Below the pieces are notes generated by a model. It saw nothing but the letters and a program-made list of their open reading frames with translations, was not told the origin of the DNA and did not search any database. This document shows, one piece after another, positions 6,681 to 14,337 of a stretch of DNA of 42,248 nt. The DNA is taken from the IMG/VR virus record IMGVR_UViG_3300042344_000601, positions 1 to 42,248 of that record; one strand, 5' to 3'. The translations under genes and the position numbers were made by a program. The stretch comes from a virus. Position 1 is the stretch's first letter; each line of letters opens with the position of its first letter.

Positions 6681-6922
6681 TGCTCACCGACCAGCACACC
6701 GACCCGACGTGCGCGGCCTGCGGGGCGACGCACCAGAACAGCACCCTCTGCGACGAGTGCGCGCGCCGCGCGGCCGTGGCGCTCTCGCACGACGCGAAGC
6801 ACGTCTGCAACGACTGCGAATACCTGGGGCACATCTCGGTGAGCCTCGTGCGCACGTCGCTCGTCGTCGGTCACCTCCCCGAAGTCCGCTACGCGGCCGT
6901 CGAGATGGAAGGTGTGCTGTGA
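6680..6922 (+). CDS. Small zinc-ribbon-like protein
   Basis: This 80-residue protein overlaps its neighbours by start-stop sharing at both ends. Cysteines are arranged as CAACG (residues 11-14), CDEC (24-27) and CNDC (about 44-47), with nearby histidines. This suggests one or two structural zinc sites. Such small zinc proteins are common in phage early regions and often bind nucleic acid or host polymerase; the specific role here is unknown. Confidence 0.65.
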   Translation: MLTDQHTDPTCAACGATHQNSTLCDECARRAAVALSHDAKHVCNDCEYLGHISVSLVRTSLVVGHLPEVRYAAVEMEGVL

Positions 6923-8157
6923 TCGACGCCGCATCCCTCGACGTGCTCGAGCGCGTCACCAAGCGCCTCTTCGCCGCGAAGGTCTTCGCGAAGGACGTCA
7001 CCACCGAAGACCAGGCCTTCGCGGTGATCCTCACCGGCGCCGAGATGGGCTTCGAGCCCGCCACGAGCGCGCGGACCATCAGCATCCTGCACGGGAAGGT
7101 GTTCCCGGGTGCAGCCGCGATCGAAGCCGCGTGCGTGCGCCGCGCCGACGTCTGCAAGTACTTCCGCTGCGTCGAAACCACGGCGGCGCTGGCCATCTAC
7201 GAGACGGTGCGCGTCGGCGACGACCGTCCGCGCCGCATGTCCTACACCATGCAGATGGCCGAGCGCGGCGGGGCCGCGCAGAAGAACGGCACCTACCGCG
7301 CGCACCCCGAGGCGATGCTCCGCGCGCGCTGCGCGACGGCGCTCGCGCGGTCGGTGTACCCCGACCTCGTCGCCGGTGCGTACGACACGCGCGAAGACCC
7401 GAGCTTCGAGCGCGCCGCGGCGGTGACGCCGCCCGCGGTCGACAGCGACGACGAGAGCGCCTACGCCCTCTTCGCGCGCGACCTCGCGGGCGCCGCGCAC
7501 CTCGTCGACGTGCACACCGCGTGGCAGACGCACGCGCGGGCGCTGCACGAGGCCGACGCGACGCAGAGCGCCGCCGAGGCCGTGGGCGACTGGATGGGCG
7601 AGCACGGCTACTGCGTCGTCGCCACCGAGCAGCAGCTCATCTTGTCGGGCGCGTGGGGCGTCGATGAGCGCTCCCTCGCCGACGCCCTCGCGGCGCTCAA
7701 GACGGGCGCCGAGATCGTGGCGTGGTACGTCGGCGCGCGCGCCCAGGTGGAGGCGCTGCGCGACCCGAAGAGCTTCAAGACCTTCGTCGCTCGCTCGTGG
7801 TCGGCGCGCTCCGGCGTCGAAGCCGCGAAGCCCGGCAACGCCTTCGCGAAGGTCGTCGCCGCGCACCTCGCCGCGCAAGAGACGGCGCGCGAGGCCGCGG
7901 CCGACGAGCCCGCGCCGCCCGCGCCCATCGTCACCTCGAAGGGCGTCGAGCTCGCCGACGAGGCCGCGGTCGCGCAGCACATCGCGACCATCGACAACGT
8001 CACGCGGCTGGAGAACACCGCGCGCAAGCACGGCGCGCACCTGTGGGCCGTGGCGCCGCTCGTCGAGCGCGCCGCGGCGCTCCTGGGGGTGCACCCCGAC
8101 GAGGCCGACGTGTGGGTGGCGAAGCACGCGACCGACGGCGCGAAGGGAGGCGCGTGA
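6919..8157 (+). CDS. recT: RecT-like single-strand annealing protein
   Basis: This 412-residue protein starts at GTG 6919, overlapping the upstream stop. Residues 20-160 follow the RecT pattern: TGAEMGFEPATSARTISILHGKVF, then a Cys/Tyr/Phe strand region, then the conserved tail HPEAMLRARCATALARSVYPDLVAGAYDTRE. RecT proteins pair and anneal single-stranded DNA during phage recombination and replication. The C-terminal 200 residues are Ala-rich, helical and probably family-specific. No RecE- or lambda-exonuclease-like partner is adjacent. The VRR-NUC nuclease and DnaQ-like exonuclease downstream may take that role. Confidence 0.7.
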   Translation: MIDAASLDVLERVTKRLFAAKVFAKDVTTEDQAFAVILTGAEMGFEPATSARTISILHGKVFPGAAAIEAACVRRADVCKYFRCVETTAALAIYETVRVGDDRPRRMSYTMQMAERGGAAQKNGTYRAHPEAMLRARCATALARSVYPDLVAGAYDTREDPSFERAAAVTPPAVDSDDESAYALFARDLAGAAHLVDVHTAWQTHARALHEADATQSAAEAVGDWMGEHGYCVVATEQQLILSGAWGVDERSLADALAALKTGAEIVAWYVGARAQVEALRDPKSFKTFVARSWSARSGVEAAKPGNAFAKVVAAHLAAQETAREAAADEPAPPAPIVTSKGVELADEAAVAQHIATIDNVTRLENTARKHGAHLWAVAPLVERAAALLGVHPDEADVWVAKHATDGAKGGA

Positions 8158-8582
8158 TGGGCCGCTACATCACCGGCCCGCTCGTTGCGCACAGCGCGCC
8201 CGCGGCGCGGGTCGATGGACACTCGCGCGCGTATCTGGCCGCGACCCTCGCGACGGCGTTCTCCGATCACCCGTGCGAGCGTGGCGCGCGGCGCCTGCAC
8301 GCGGTTGCCCTCACGACGCAGGGCACGCTCGCGCGGCTGCTGCGCCTCGACGAGCTCGACCGCCTGGTGACGCTCGCCGAGGCCATGCGCGACGCGGCGC
8401 GCGAGGAGCCCGCCGTCGACCGTGTGCCGCTCATGGCGTGCATGGTGCGGGACCTCCTCGACGGGGCGCCCGCGACGTGCGTCGACCTCGACCGCGCCGT
8501 GCGCGAGGCCGTGGTGAAGCGCTACAGGCCGTCGCCCGCGCACGCTGCGTCGGCGGCGCGAATCCTCGAGGTGCTCCAATGA
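8157..8582 (+). CDS. Hypothetical early protein
   Basis: This 141-residue protein starts at ATG 8157, which overlaps the RecT-like stop and follows a strong Shine-Dalgarno (AAGGGAGG). It is helical, with a repeated Leu/Asp/Arg texture (LLRLDELDRLVTLAEAMRDAARE) and an Arg/Pro C-terminus. No motif is recognised. The location next to RecT suggests a recombination or replication accessory role, but this is only context. Confidence 0.6.
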   Translation: MGRYITGPLVAHSAPAARVDGHSRAYLAATLATAFSDHPCERGARRLHAVALTTQGTLARLLRLDELDRLVTLAEAMRDAAREEPAVDRVPLMACMVRDLLDGAPATCVDLDRAVREAVVKRYRPSPAHAASAARILEVLQ

Positions 8583-9556
8583 AGAGCACCAGCGCCATCT
8601 TCGCGGAGGGGGCCATCGGCCTCTTGCGCCGCGCCCTCGCCGACGGGCTCTGCCTCGACATCACCGTCAACGCCACCGAGGCGCGCGCGGTGCTCGCCGA
8701 CGCCCGCGGCACCGAGCTCGCGCGCGAGACGCGCGGCGGGCAGCTCGCGCTCCCGCTGGCGCCCGCCGCGGTGCCCGCGCCCGTCGAGCCCCCCGTGCCC
8801 GCGGTCGACCCCGTGGCGCCCGGTCACCGCGTCATGCGCGCGGGTGATCTCGTGGTGGAGCGCATCTCCGGTGGGGCGACGCGTGATTGGGTCGTCGAGT
8901 CGGTGGACAAGGACGGGCCGACGCTGCGCCGCTCCGACCGCCCCGGCGCCACGCAAGCGGTGAAGTGGGGCCACATCACCCTCGACAGCGCCGACCTGTG
9001 GCGCCTCGCGTCGCCGTGGGATCGCCCCGGGGTTGGCGACCGCATCGAGCTCGACGGGGTGGCCGTCGAGGTGATGGGCGTCGACGACGAGGGGTTCATC
9101 TGGCGCACCGTCGAGGCAGGCGACGACCGCGACGAGGGCGAAGCGCTGTGGGCCGACGTGCTCCCGTTCGCCGTTGGCGTGTGGGTCACGCGCGATCCCG
9201 AAGCCGTCGAGGCGCCCGCCGTCGAGGCCGCGCCGCCCGCGAAGAAGACCCGCGCGAAGAAGGCGCGCGCCCCGAAGGTCGCCTCGACGGAACCCGCCGC
9301 GCCCGTACCCCATCGTCTCCAGAGCGTGACCGAGGCCGACGAGCTCGCGCACCGCGGCGAGCACTCGCTGATCGGGCTGCGCGGCGGGGAATGGCTCACG
9401 CTCGCGACGCGCGCGAAAGACGAGACGTTGCCCGAATGGCAGGTGCGCTGCACCACCGCGTCGAAGGCCGTGCGTGTGCGTGTGTACGACCGCGGCGCGC
9501 ACTGCACATGGGACAGCGCAGACGGCAACGAAGGCCACATCCAAGGGAACCCGTGA
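8579..9556 (+). CDS. Multidomain hypothetical protein with SH3-like beta segments
   Basis: This 325-residue protein starts at ATG 8579 (ATGA overlap). Residues 1-55 are helical. After a Pro/Ala/Val linker there are two short beta-rich segments, GDLVVERISGG....VVESVDKDG.TLRR and GDRIELDGVAVEVMGVDDEGFIWR, that look like SH3/KOW-type barrels. A Lys/Arg-rich linker (KKTRAKKARAPK, about 222-233) then leads to a beta-rich C-terminal domain. The basic linker suggests nucleic-acid contact. No known family is recognised. Confidence 0.55.
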   Translation: MKSTSAIFAEGAIGLLRRALADGLCLDITVNATEARAVLADARGTELARETRGGQLALPLAPAAVPAPVEPPVPAVDPVAPGHRVMRAGDLVVERISGGATRDWVVESVDKDGPTLRRSDRPGATQAVKWGHITLDSADLWRLASPWDRPGVGDRIELDGVAVEVMGVDDEGFIWRTVEAGDDRDEGEALWADVLPFAVGVWVTRDPEAVEAPAVEAAPPAKKTRAKKARAPKVASTEPAAPVPHRLQSVTEADELAHRGEHSLIGLRGGEWLTLATRAKDETLPEWQVRCTTASKAVRVRVYDRGAHCTWDSADGNEGHIQGNP

Positions 9557-9783
9557 TGCGACATCACCGACGCCTTCTCAAGCGCCTGTCGCTCCGCGCG
9601 GGCGTGCGCCTCGTGTACCGGCGCGTGCGCTACGTGTCGGCTGTCACCCTGGAGAGCGCCCTCCGCTGGGAGGTGCGCGCGTGGGCCTATGGCCACGCCT
9701 CCGCGGTGCGGTTCGGCACCGGCGTGACCCGCCGCGAGGCCATCGCCAACGCGGCCCGCACCGTCGCGAGGTACTACCTGTGA
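9556..9783 (+). CDS. Small basic protein
   Basis: This 75-residue protein overlaps both neighbours by start-stop sharing. It is very Arg-rich at the N-terminus (MRHHRRLLKRLSLRAGVRLVYRRVRY), then has a beta-hairpin-like section with W/Y residues and a C-terminal helix (TRREAIANAARTVARYYL). The ending resembles small phage proteins with a double-stranded RNA-binding-like helix, but this is weak. Nucleic-acid binding is plausible. Confidence 0.5.
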   Translation: MRHHRRLLKRLSLRAGVRLVYRRVRYVSAVTLESALRWEVRAWAYGHASAVRFGTGVTRREAIANAARTVARYYL

Positions 9784-10121
9784 GCGCCGCCACGAAGACC
9801 GCGCCCGCTGGCGCCTCCCAGCGCCGCCCTCCGGTGCGACGCACCATGATCGAAGTCGCGGCGCGTCGGCAGGCCGCGGAGGTCGCGCGCCCCGTCGACG
9901 ATGCGCTCCCCGACCCCGTGGCGATGCACGGCGACGAGCGCCAGGCCGTGCGCGAGCGGGCCGTGCAGCGCCTCCGCGCGATGGCGTTCCGCCTCATCGC
10001 GCAGTGCAACGCCGCGGCGGGCGGTGGCCCCGTCGACGAGCTCACCGACGCGCTCGACGAGCTCGAGGCGTGCGGCGCCGAAACGGTGCCGTGGCTGCGT
10101 GCTGCGCGGGGTGAGCGATGA
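9780..10121 (+). CDS. Hypothetical early protein
   Basis: This 113-residue protein starts at GTG 9780, overlapping the previous stop. Its N-terminus is basic and Pro/Arg-rich, and the remainder is helical, ending in ELTDALDELEACGAETVPWLRAARGE. No motif is recognised. Its stop overlaps the ATG of the DUF6884-like gene. Confidence 0.5.
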   Translation: MSAATKTAPAGASQRRPPVRRTMIEVAARRQAAEVARPVDDALPDPVAMHGDERQAVRERAVQRLRAMAFRLIAQCNAAAGGGPVDELTDALDELEACGAETVPWLRAARGER

Positions 10122-10561
10122 GCGCCGTGAAGGTCGGTGTCGTCGCGTGCTCGAAGACGAAGGCGCGTGGCCGATGCGCCGCCGTCGACCTCTACCGCGG
10201 GCGCACGTACCGCGCGGCGGTTGATCTTCTGCGCGCCTGGGGCTGCGAGCGCATCGTGATCCTGTCGGCGCTGCACGGCGCCATGCCGGATCACCGCGTG
10301 GTTGACCCGTACGAATGGAGCCTCTCGAAGCTGAACGCGATGCTCCGTCGCCAGTGGACCGACGCCGCGCGTGTCCAGATCGCATCCGCGCTTCGCACTG
10401 TTGGCGGCACGAAAGAGCTTGCCGACATCGATGTTCACGCGATCGTGCCCGCGGCCTATGCGGGCGCCCTCGACGGGCTTCCGCGCGTCACCCGGCACTT
10501 CGCGGGACTCCCGCAGGGCAAGCTCTTCGCGGCGCTCAAGGCCGCTCGGGAGGTTGCATGA
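10118..10561 (+). CDS. DUF6884-like protein (CSKTK motif)
   Basis: This 147-residue protein starts at ATG 10118. It has the hallmark VACSKTK at residues 9-15, followed by DLYRGRTYRAA and a VILSALHG.....VVDPYEWSL block. That is the pattern of DUF6884 proteins, often mislabelled as YaaA in phages. These have a Rossmann-like fold reminiscent of nucleoside or base-handling enzymes, and in some systems they occur near DNA-modification genes. The reaction is unknown. No 7-deazaguanine pathway gene is nearby. Confidence 0.6.
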   Translation: MSAVKVGVVACSKTKARGRCAAVDLYRGRTYRAAVDLLRAWGCERIVILSALHGAMPDHRVVDPYEWSLSKLNAMLRRQWTDAARVQIASALRTVGGTKELADIDVHAIVPAAYAGALDGLPRVTRHFAGLPQGKLFAALKAAREVA

Positions 10562-10686
10562 AGACCCTCGCGACCGTGTGCCTGAGCGGCTCTGCGCTGC
10601 TCGTGGCGTGTACGGACAACGGCTTTGCGATGGGGTGTGCCTTCTGCCTCTTCGTGGCGTGGCTGGCGCTGGAGTCTCTGTCGTGA
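10558..10686 (+). CDS. Small membrane peptide
   Basis: This 42-residue frame begins at ATG 10558 (ATGA overlap) and ends at a stop overlapping the helicase GTG. It has a signal-like start (MKTLATVCLSGSALLVACTD) with a possible lipobox and a second hydrophobic segment (CAFCLFVAWLALESL). It is an odd product between a DUF6884-like gene and a helicase. Superinfection-exclusion peptides can look like this, but there is no direct evidence. Confidence 0.45.
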   Translation: MKTLATVCLSGSALLVACTDNGFAMGCAFCLFVAWLALESLS

Positions 10687-12014
10687 AGATCACCCTCCGA
10701 CCGCACCAGGAGCGCGCCATCGCGGCGGTGCGGCGCTGCTACGCCAAGAAGGTGCGGCGCGTGCTGCTCGTGGCCCCTACGGGCTTCGGGAAAACTGCGG
10801 TGAGCTCGGTGCTCATCGCGTGGGCGGTTGGCAAACAGCGCAAGGTGCTCTTCTTGGTGCACCGGCGCGAGATCGTGAAGGACACGCACCGCCGGCTCGT
10901 GGCCGCTGGCGTGGCCGCGGGGCTCATCATGGCCGATGAGAAGCCCACCGAAGCGCCGGTGCAGGTTGCGTCGGTGGCCACCATCGTGGCGCGTGAGACC
11001 TTCCCGGCCGCGGATCTGATCGTGTGGGATGAGGCGCACCACACAGCCGCGGAGAGCTACCGCGCCATCGCGGCGCAGTACCCGGCCGCGTGGCACCTGG
11101 GGCTCACCGCGACGCCCGAGCGCGCCGACGGGGTGGGCCTGCGCGACGCCTTCGACGAGCTCGTGGTGGGCGCGACCGTGCGCGAGCTTCAAGAGGCTCT
11201 CGACCCGGCGACGGGCGCGCCGTACCTCGCGGCCTGCGAGGTCGTGTCGACGCGGCGCGCGCTGGAGTCTGGCACCCTGTCGGAAGACCCGGTGACGGCG
11301 TGGAAGCGCCACGCGCCGGGGCGCTCTACGGTGCTCTTCGCGCGCACCGTCGACGAGTCGAAGGCGCACGCCGCGGCGTTCAACATCGCGGGCATCCCCG
11401 CGGGGCACATCGACGGCACCACGCCCGCGCGGGACCGCGATGCGACGCTCGCGGCCTTCGCGGCGGGTGAGCTGCTGGTGCTGTGCAACGTGTACGTGCT
11501 CACCGAGGGGTGGGATTGCCCGCGGGCGAAGGTGTGTCTTCTGGCGCGCTCGTGCGGGAGCGCGGCGACCTATCTCCAGATGATCGGGCGCGTGCTGCGC
11601 GCGCACCAGGGCGAGAGCGCGCTGCTCATCGACCTCGTAGGGGCCATGCACCTGCACGGATACCCCGACGAAGAGCGCGTGTTCAGCCTCGACGGGATCG
11701 AACGCAAGCCGAAGAAGGATCGCCCCTGGATTCGGCAGTGCCTCACGTGTGGCTATTGCGTGCTGGGGGCGAAGGCGGGACCGGCGTGCGCGCGCTGCGG
11801 CACGGGGTGGCCCGCGCAGGCGCGCTCGACGGTGGTGCATGAGCACCTGGGCACCGTGCGCGGGCTCGCTCTGCCGACACGGGAGGAGCTCGGCGCGGAG
11901 TACCGCGAATGGCTCAAGACCGAGCGCGACCGGAAATACAAGCCCTTTTGGGCGGCGGTTCAGTTCAAGAAAAAATACGGGGCTTACCCCAACAAGATGG
12001 GAGTGCGGGCATGA
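10683..12014 (+). CDS. DEAH-box superfamily 2 helicase with C-terminal zinc ribbon
   Basis: This 443-residue protein starts at GTG 10683 (GTGA overlap). A Q-motif-like LRPHQERA is followed by Walker A APTGFGKT (31-38), DEAH (116-119), motif III-like GLTATPER (about 139-146), a motif V region with LTEGWDCP, and motif VI QMIGRVLR. The C-terminus has CLTCGYC...CARCG, a likely zinc ribbon. The architecture fits phage SF2 helicases of the UvsW/RadD type that remodel recombination and replication intermediates. It sits next to a VRR-NUC nuclease, a common pairing. Confidence 0.85.
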   Translation: MKITLRPHQERAIAAVRRCYAKKVRRVLLVAPTGFGKTAVSSVLIAWAVGKQRKVLFLVHRREIVKDTHRRLVAAGVAAGLIMADEKPTEAPVQVASVATIVARETFPAADLIVWDEAHHTAAESYRAIAAQYPAAWHLGLTATPERADGVGLRDAFDELVVGATVRELQEALDPATGAPYLAACEVVSTRRALESGTLSEDPVTAWKRHAPGRSTVLFARTVDESKAHAAAFNIAGIPAGHIDGTTPARDRDATLAAFAAGELLVLCNVYVLTEGWDCPRAKVCLLARSCGSAATYLQMIGRVLRAHQGESALLIDLVGAMHLHGYPDEERVFSLDGIERKPKKDRPWIRQCLTCGYCVLGAKAGPACARCGTGWPAQARSTVVHEHLGTVRGLALPTREELGAEYREWLKTERDRKYKPFWAAVQFKKKYGAYPNKMGVRA

Positions 12015-12361
12015 GCAGCGAAGCGAAGGTTCAAGACGACATCCGGATCGCGCTGGGGCAACGCCCCGATTTCATCGCGTGGCGTAACAACGTCGGCGTC
12101 GCGAAGCACTGGAACGAGAAGACGCAGCGCGAAGACATCGTGAAGTACGGGCTCTGCGCGGGCTCTTCCGACCTCGTCGGCATCGCGCGCGGCGGGCGCT
12201 TCGTGGCGCTCGAAGTGAAGAGCGAGACGGGGCGCGTCACGAAAGAGCAGGCGACGTTCATTGCCCTCGTGCGCCACATGGGCGGCGTCGGCGAGGTGGT
12301 GCGCAGCGTCGAAGAGGCGATGGCCGCAGTGGATCGCGCCGTGAAGGGCGGTGACCTGTGA
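12011..12361 (+). CDS. VRR-NUC domain nuclease
   Basis: This 116-residue protein is the typical length for a stand-alone VRR-NUC. It has SSEAKVQDDIR at the N-terminus (E4, Q8), then SDLVGI (D54), then FVALEVKSETGRVTKEQ (E68, K70, Q80), the PD-(D/E)XK catalytic layout. Phage VRR-NUC proteins cut branched DNA such as Holliday junctions. Its ATG overlaps the helicase stop, so the two are probably made together. Confidence 0.8.
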   Translation: MSSEAKVQDDIRIALGQRPDFIAWRNNVGVAKHWNEKTQREDIVKYGLCAGSSDLVGIARGGRFVALEVKSETGRVTKEQATFIALVRHMGGVGEVVRSVEEAMAAVDRAVKGGDL

Positions 12362-12708
12362 AGGCCCTCATCACCAAGGCGCGCATGATCGCCAACATCC
12401 TGCACCTCGGCGCCCGCTACGAGGCCGCGAGCGTGCTGGGGGAGTGCGCCGACGCGCTGGAGTCGCTCTTTGCTCGCGCGCACGAGGCCGTCGCCGTCGA
12501 GAAGGCGTGCGAGATGTCGATGCGCGCAGCGCAGGAGGACCTTCGCCGCGAGCGCGCCGACAACGCGCGCCTGCGAGACATCGTCGACGTCGCCGTGGTC
12601 GAGCTCGAAGGCGTGCACGCGCACGACTGCGCGCCTTGGCAGAATGGGCGCTGCGACTGCGAAGTCGGGCTGGCGCGGGCGACGCTCGCGAAGGCCGGTG
12701 CGCGATGA
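12358..12708 (+). CDS. Hypothetical coiled-coil protein
   Basis: This 116-residue protein starts at GTG 12358 (overlaps previous stop). The first 85 residues are helical with coiled-coil character (AAQEDLRRERADNARLRDIVDVAVVELEGV). The C-terminus has HDCAPWQNGRCDCEVG, a small His/Cys cluster that could bind metal. No family is recognised. Confidence 0.5.
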   Translation: MKALITKARMIANILHLGARYEAASVLGECADALESLFARAHEAVAVEKACEMSMRAAQEDLRRERADNARLRDIVDVAVVELEGVHAHDCAPWQNGRCDCEVGLARATLAKAGAR

Positions 12709-13142
12709 CCCCGCTCCTCGCCGCAGCGTGCATCCTCCTCAGCGGCGCCGCGTGGCGCGCCCATCGTCGAGCCGGAGAGGCTGAGCGCCGACTGCTCATG
12801 TCCCGTGCCCTGCTCGCGGGCGAGCGCGAGGCGCGCATCGCGGCGGTGGCCAGCGCCGAGGCCGCGCAGAAGCGCCTCGACGATGCCCGCGCCACCATGC
12901 TCACGGTCGCCGAGGCCGCGGCCGCAGACGCCGCGCAGAAGCCCCCGGTGGCCTATGCGGGGCCGGTGCGGTGCGCGCGGCGCCCCATCACCGAGGCCGC
13001 GCCGGAACTCCCGCATCAGGTGTTCGGCCTGGTCGTCGAGGTGATCTGCAACCACATGGCGCTCCCGTTCGGCTACCTCCTCCCCGCGCAGCGTGCGGAC
13101 GAGGGTGACCGGGTGTTCGTCACTCGCTGGGGGTCGGCGTGA
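12705..13142 (+). CDS. Membrane-anchored coiled-coil protein
   Basis: This 145-residue protein starts at ATG 12705 (ATGA overlap). An N-terminal hydrophobic anchor (residues 2-16) is followed by a long charged helix (about 20-85), rich in Arg/Glu/Ala as in i-spanins, and a C-terminal part with two cysteines and aromatic residues. The spanin-like outline is unexpected in a replication operon. It might tether replication proteins to the membrane. No family is recognised. Confidence 0.5.
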   Translation: MTPLLAAACILLSGAAWRAHRRAGEAERRLLMSRALLAGEREARIAAVASAEAAQKRLDDARATMLTVAEAAAADAAQKPPVAYAGPVRCARRPITEAAPELPHQVFGLVVEVICNHMALPFGYLLPAQRADEGDRVFVTRWGSA

Positions 13143-14116
13143 TGCTCACCGCACCCGACGCAGACCTCTTCCGTCTCGGCGCGCGCGCCCACGAGCTCGC
13201 GTGCGTGCGGCGCTCCGTGAGCGTGGCCGTCGCCATCGACGTCACGCGCGAGGGCTACGTGCACCATCGCATCGACGGGCGCAGCGTGCTCCCGCATGGG
13301 TTCCTCCCCGACGTGGCCGACGCGCACCCCGCGGCGGTGCGGGCGCTCGCGGCACTCGCCGACCCGGAGCCCTTCGACCCGCGCGACTTCGTGTGCGAGG
13401 TGCAGCCCCAGGCCGCGCCGCCCGCGTCGCCGCCCCCCGCGCAGCGCGCGGCGCCCGTGGCCGACGCGCCCCCGGAGATCGTGTGCGTGGTGGACACCGA
13501 GACCACGGGACTCGTGCGCGAGGGCGGGCGCATCACCGAGATCGCGTGCGTGCGGGCGAACCTGGCGACGCGGCGGATCGTGGGCATCTGGCCGACGCGC
13601 GCGGAGCCCGGGCAACTGCTTGACCCGGGCGTGCCCGTGCCGTGGCACATCACGAAGCTCACGGGCATCACATCGAAGATGCTCGCGGGGCAGCCGACCC
13701 TCGCGAGTGTGTGGCCGTCGCTCGCGGGCTTCGTCGGCACCGACCCTGTGGTGGCGCACAACGCGGCCTTCGACCGGGCGATGTTCGAAGCCGAGCTCGA
13801 GCGCATGGGGCTCTTCGGTCCCGAATGGCCGCGCTGGCGCTGGCACTGCTCGCAGCAGATCGCGAAGCGCGTCGTGCCGGGGCTCCCCAGCTACAGCCTC
13901 AGCGGGCGCGACGGCGCGCAGGGGCTGCGGCACTTCCTCGCGCTGGGCACCGAGACGGCGCACCGGGCTCACGGCGACGTGTTGACCACGTGCAAGCTCC
14001 TCGCGGCCCTGCGCGAGCGCGCGGGCGGGCCGTGGGCGACCTGGTGCGGCGCGGCGCATGTGTGGGGCGTCGGCAAGGCCGCGCCCTCCGCATCGACGCT
14101 CAAGGGGCTGGTGTAG
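13142..14116 (+). CDS. DnaQ-like 3'-5' exonuclease (DEDDh)
   Basis: This 324-residue protein starts at ATG 13142, overlapping the upstream stop. An N-terminal domain of about 90 residues is followed by a Pro/Ala linker, then the exonuclease fold: Exo I VVDTETTG (D118, E120), LTGITSKML, Exo II VVAHNAAFDR (D211), Exo III AHRAHGDVLTTCKLL (H274, D279). It is a DNA polymerase III epsilon-type nuclease acting 3' to 5' on DNA. No phage DNA polymerase gene is visible, so it may proofread for the host polymerase or process recombination ends with the RecT-like protein. Confidence 0.85.
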   Translation: MLTAPDADLFRLGARAHELACVRRSVSVAVAIDVTREGYVHHRIDGRSVLPHGFLPDVADAHPAAVRALAALADPEPFDPRDFVCEVQPQAAPPASPPPAQRAAPVADAPPEIVCVVDTETTGLVREGGRITEIACVRANLATRRIVGIWPTRAEPGQLLDPGVPVPWHITKLTGITSKMLAGQPTLASVWPSLAGFVGTDPVVAHNAAFDRAMFEAELERMGLFGPEWPRWRWHCSQQIAKRVVPGLPSYSLSGRDGAQGLRHFLALGTETAHRAHGDVLTTCKLLAALRERAGGPWATWCGAAHVWGVGKAAPSASTLKGLV

Positions 14117-14118
14117 CC

Positions 14119-14337
14119 ATGGCCGACACCGTCAATCACCCGCCGCACTACGGCGGCGAGAGCAACCTCTACGAGGCCATCAAGGTCATCGAGGCGTGGC
14201 AGTTGGGCTTCTGCCTTGGGAACGTGGTGAAGTACCTCGCGCGCGCGGGCAAGAAGGGCGCGCTCGTCGAGGATCTCAAGAAGGCCCGCTGGTACCTCGA
14301 CCGCGAGATCGCGCGCCTCGAAGGCGGTGCGCGATGA
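14119..14337 (+). CDS. DUF3310 protein
   Basis: This 72-residue protein starts at ATG 14119, two bases after the previous stop. It has NHPPHYGG at residues 6-13, then EAIKVIEAW.LGFCLGNVVKYLARAGKKG....DLKKARWYLDREI. That is the full DUF3310 signature, often annotated as SaV-like or nucleotide-kinase-associated in phages. The family is small and widespread in phage nucleotide and replication regions; its biochemical role is not settled. Confidence 0.85.
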   Translation: MADTVNHPPHYGGESNLYEAIKVIEAWQLGFCLGNVVKYLARAGKKGALVEDLKKARWYLDREIARLEGGAR

